DNA of 64,000 bases from Terriglobus sp. TAA 43 (GTDB taxonomy: Bacteria; Acidobacteriota; Terriglobia; Terriglobales; Acidobacteriaceae). The stretch spans positions 1 to 64,000 of the forward strand of contig NZ_JUGR01000003.1 in assembly GCF_000800015.1 (NCBI RefSeq). The letters are read 5' to 3'. The notes under the pieces are model-generated. The model was not told the origin of the DNA and made no database searches. It worked only from the letters and a program-made list of their open reading frames with translations. Below are positions 61,640-64,000 of the stretch, one piece after another. The position numbers and the translations under genes are program-made. How positions within the stretch are numbered: position 1 is the stretch's first letter; the number at the start of each line of letters is the position of its first letter.

Positions 61640-62041
61640 ATGGGGATATCCGTGCGACACTTCTTCTCCAACTTCGCTTCTGGTTGGCCCGCCCTGGGAT
61701 TGCTGCTTATTCGCTTCGCCGCGGGTATGGCACTTATTTTCGACGGCAGGGAGTTGCAAGCAGCGGACCGGAGCCTGTTTGTATTCGTCCTTGCGGCCTT
61801 GACGATCGGCAACGGTGCGATTCTCATCGCCGGTCTACTCACGAGAGTAGCGGGATTTCTCGCTGTGGCCGTATCGGCTTGCGAACTTGTATTTCTCCAC
61901 GGTACGGTTTGCCCCGCCATGCTTCTTGCAGCCATGGGAGCCGGGATAGCGATCGTTGGCCCCGGAGCATTCTCAATCGATGCGTGGCTTTTTGGTATGC
62001 GGAGAATTGACATCGAACGACTGGAACGTCCCCGCAATTGA
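61640..62041 (+). CDS. DoxX-like membrane protein
   Basis: A 133-residue four-helix membrane protein: LGLLLIRFAAGMALIFDG, FVFVLAALTIGNGAILIAGL, RVAGFLAVAVSACELVFLHG and a last helix ending IDAWLFGMRRI. The layout and the GLLTR turn between helices 2 and 3 fit DoxX-type proteins. ATG 61640 with AGGAT upstream. It sits 67 bases after the response regulator and may be in the same transcription unit. Function unknown. Confidence 0.78.
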   Translation: MGISVRHFFSNFASGWPALGLLLIRFAAGMALIFDGRELQAADRSLFVFVLAALTIGNGAILIAGLLTRVAGFLAVAVSACELVFLHGTVCPAMLLAAMGAGIAIVGPGAFSIDAWLFGMRRIDIERLERPRN

Positions 62042-62133
62042 GATATCAGAAGGGGTTGCAGAGAAGGGGCGTGCGAATTCTGATCTGCTGGCTCTTCGAC
62101 GTACGTGCTGAAGGTGCGACCATTTGCGTTCGA

Positions 62134-64000
62134 TTAGAAGCTGTAACGGATAGAGACCTGTGCGCGTCTGGCATTCGTGCCATCAGGAAACCCTGCTGAA
62201 GCAGTTCCCCGTCCTGGCTTCGGGACCGGAACAAGAATTCCGTTTCCGTTGCCATCGACGTTGGCGACAACAGCCACCTGGTTAACGGATGTAATGGTGC
62301 GGTAGTTGAAAGCGTTGAATAGCTCAAAGTTCATCGCGAGGCGTTGTTCGTGTGCAATTTTGAATTGCTTCGTCAATCGAGCATCCGTCCTGAAAGTTGT
62401 CCCCAACTCCAGGCTGCTGCGTGGATAGAATGGCACCCTTTGGTACGACTCGAATCCAATGCCCACACCACTGATTGTGCTCGCATAAACGACCTTCGCG
62501 AGCGCCGCTGGAAGGGCGGAGATGTTCACATATGGGTCCACGCCTTGAGGCGTCGCATACGTTTCAATCAACGAGAGCTCCCATCCATTCGCAGTAATGT
62601 TCGCCAGGTGCGATTGGAACGGCCTCATTGGTGGCGTAACGGATCCACTAAGTACCAACCGATGACGTTGATCTAACGACGAATTTCCCTTCTCGAAACG
62701 CTGATTACCATTGAAGACCGTGACTGGAGGATCGGTGTAGTAAATATTGTCGGCACCGGATCCCAATCCAAGGTCAATCGCATGGGACCACGTATACGCA
62801 AGAGCCCCCTGAACCCAACTCGTCTGCTGACGTATCAACGTTATCGCCAACCCGTCATAAAAGAGCATGCCTCCGTTGTAGATATGATTCAATACTCCGT
62901 ATCTCGTGTCGTACGTCGCCGTGTAAAGCGGCGTAGTATACGTTCCCGTTTGCGCAGAACCACTTGAATCGAGAATCCTCCAAGCGTATGAACTCGTCGG
63001 CGCAACCAAATTCTCGTCTTTACGTGTCAGGAATCCCACACCGTTGTTCCAGAGATATGAGATAGTCGCTCTCGTTTTCGTATCTAACTTCTGTTCGACG
63101 GTAAAGTCAGCTTGCTCTGTGTAGGGCGTCTTCAGTCCTGGGTCAGCCCAGGTCACGTTGCTGCCGGCCCCGGGAATGTTCGTCGAACTCAGATAGCTCG
63201 GGAAACGCGGGGCTCCTGTGGTGTTTGGTTCAAAGAAAATCGTTTTCTGGATGACGCCATTGCGTTGCTGCAGACGGATGATGCTCGCAGAAGGCAAACG
63301 TGCATACGAGATGCCAAATCCTCCCCTGAACACCGTGCTTCCCTGCCTCGTTGAATACGCAAATCCAATGCGCGGAGCAAAATTGGCCAAGGGCTCATTC
63401 AGCTTTCCGGTTGCCGGGTAGTCTGGATTTTCCGGCGGTTGCGTAAATCGGTTGAACTCATACCTCATGCCAAGGTTCAAAGTCAGGTCACGAGTCACTT
63501 GCCATTGATCCTGGATGTAAAAGTTATAGTCACGCACGATCGCTCGAGTCAGCAGTGGCCCAAAACTTTGTAAGAACCCGGAGTAGTGCCTCCCAGAATT
63601 CACGTCACTTGTATCGGGCGTAAGATCCTCCGCCCAGTCGCTTAGATCGCCGTAGAAATATTCACCGCGAGCATAGAAGAGCGCGTTCTCGACATCACGC
63701 ATGTAGTTGGTTTCAACACCCAACTTAAGCTGATGCCTACCCACCAGCAGAGAAAAAGTATCTGTGAAGAGAAAACGATCTTCTGAGGGTTGGGAGTTTG
63801 GAATATTGACCGACATGCCGAGATTGCTCATGTCTCCCACGGAAAGACCGGATCGTATGCCATTTGAAGGAGCGATGGCTGGATTTATCGACTGTTTGCG
63901 AGTGTCTTTAAACCAACCAAAACGGAACTCGTTGACGGCGCGTGGCGAAACCACACGCGTGTAAGAAAACCTCGCCCATCGTGTTAGATCGATCTGGTCT
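62134..64000 (-). CDS. Oar-type TonB-dependent receptor, N-terminus beyond the window
   Basis: The frame stays open to the right edge (DQIDLTRWARFSYTRVVSPR precedes the first in-window start codon), so about 620 C-terminal residues of a larger protein are seen. They are barrel segments typical of Oar receptors: NEFRFGWFKDTRKQ, FSLLVGRHQLKLGVETNYMR, WQVTRDLTLNLGMRYEFNRF, APRIGFAYS and the terminal QVSIRYSF. The regulatory-like domain and plug lie outside. It converges with the DoxX-like gene. The cargo cannot be inferred. Confidence 0.9.
   Translation of the reverse strand, partial: DQIDLTRWARFSYTRVVSPRAVNEFRFGWFKDTRKQSINPAIAPSNGIRSGLSVGDMSNLGMSVNIPNSQPSEDRFLFTDTFSLLVGRHQLKLGVETNYMRDVENALFYARGEYFYGDLSDWAEDLTPDTSDVNSGRHYSGFLQSFGPLLTRAIVRDYNFYIQDQWQVTRDLTLNLGMRYEFNRFTQPPENPDYPATGKLNEPLANFAPRIGFAYSTRQGSTVFRGGFGISYARLPSASIIRLQQRNGVIQKTIFFEPNTTGAPRFPSYLSSTNIPGAGSNVTWADPGLKTPYTEQADFTVEQKLDTKTRATISYLWNNGVGFLTRKDENLVAPTSSYAWRILDSSGSAQTGTYTTPLYTATYDTRYGVLNHIYNGGMLFYDGLAITLIRQQTSWVQGALAYTWSHAIDLGLGSGADNIYYTDPPVTVFNGNQRFEKGNSSLDQRHRLVLSGSVTPPMRPFQSHLANITANGWELSLIETYATPQGVDPYVNISALPAALAKVVYASTISGVGIGFESYQRVPFYPRSSLELGTTFRTDARLTKQFKIAHEQRLAMNFELFNAFNYRTITSVNQVAVVANVDGNGNGILVPVPKPGRGTASAGFPDGTNARRAQVSIRYSF

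Noticed and set aside
1-64000. CRISPR array or rRNA genes
   Set aside because: No regularly spaced direct repeats of CRISPR type and no rRNA-like sequence were seen while reading the window.

Overview
The window looks like a chromosome segment of a soil Acidobacteriota (Terriglobia/Acidobacteriaceae type). Three family signatures point this way: large Oar-type TonB-dependent receptors with an N-terminal carboxypeptidase-regulatory-like domain (4760-7972, 28543-31677, and one cut by the right edge from 62134); an ADOP-type permease under PadR control (16275-19529); and a BlaR1-like M56 protein fused to a TIGR03435 'soil-associated' domain behind a BlaI repressor (1155-3307). Both edges cut genes.

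Layout. 1-4.4 kb: end of a serine hydrolase, blaI/M56 pair, a broken secreted-protein gene, an orphan HicB-like antitoxin. 4.7-9.8 kb: TonB receptor plus NamZ-type exo-muramidase, likely a cell-wall sugar scavenging pair, and a TonB-like periplasmic protein. 10-15.7 kb: DUF4386 membrane protein, tiny membrane protein, a receiver-only response regulator facing a NarX-like kinase, a tRNA-like remnant, and a Phd/PIN toxin-antitoxin pair with a 21-bp operator. 16-19.6 kb: ADOP permease and PadR.

20-33.7 kb is the standout. It is a lasso-peptide locus in two converging operons. The plus-strand operon runs: a large regulator-like protein with two LexA-like halves, a PqqD-type leader-binding protein (B1), an aminoglycoside-phosphotransferase-like kinase, a B2 cysteine protease, an asparagine-synthetase-like cyclase, and two 50-residue precursors. 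The minus-strand operon runs: ECF sigma factor, zinc-finger anti-sigma factor, Oar-type TonB receptor, and an S9 protease resembling lasso isopeptidases. The likely logic is synthesis by one arm, and sensing, re-import and hydrolysis by the other. The APH-like kinase and the unusual precursor cores are the least expected parts.

34-40.7 kb is an AT-richer island: a three-gene unit (C5 cytosine methyltransferase, GHKL/MORC-like ATPase, unknown protein) that looks like a restriction or phage-defence system, next to an IS1182-family element. 40.7-50 kb is mostly housekeeping and accessory: a Na+/H+ antiporter, an RsbQ-like hydrolase overlapping a PAS histidine kinase, SnoaL-like proteins with a divergent AraC regulator, DinB, and an SDR with a divergent TetR regulator. 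50-54 kb is a GC-rich plasmid/ICE-like block (ParB-like, DUF6908-like, ArdC-like). 54-64 kb holds a nitronate-monooxygenase-like protein, an MFS exporter and a divergent LysR; then a 1020-residue propeller sensor kinase with its LuxR-type regulator, a DoxX-like protein and the cut TonB receptor. Short hairpin repeats built on AAG-TCGG-CTT and two other short repeat types are scattered through intergenic DNA.
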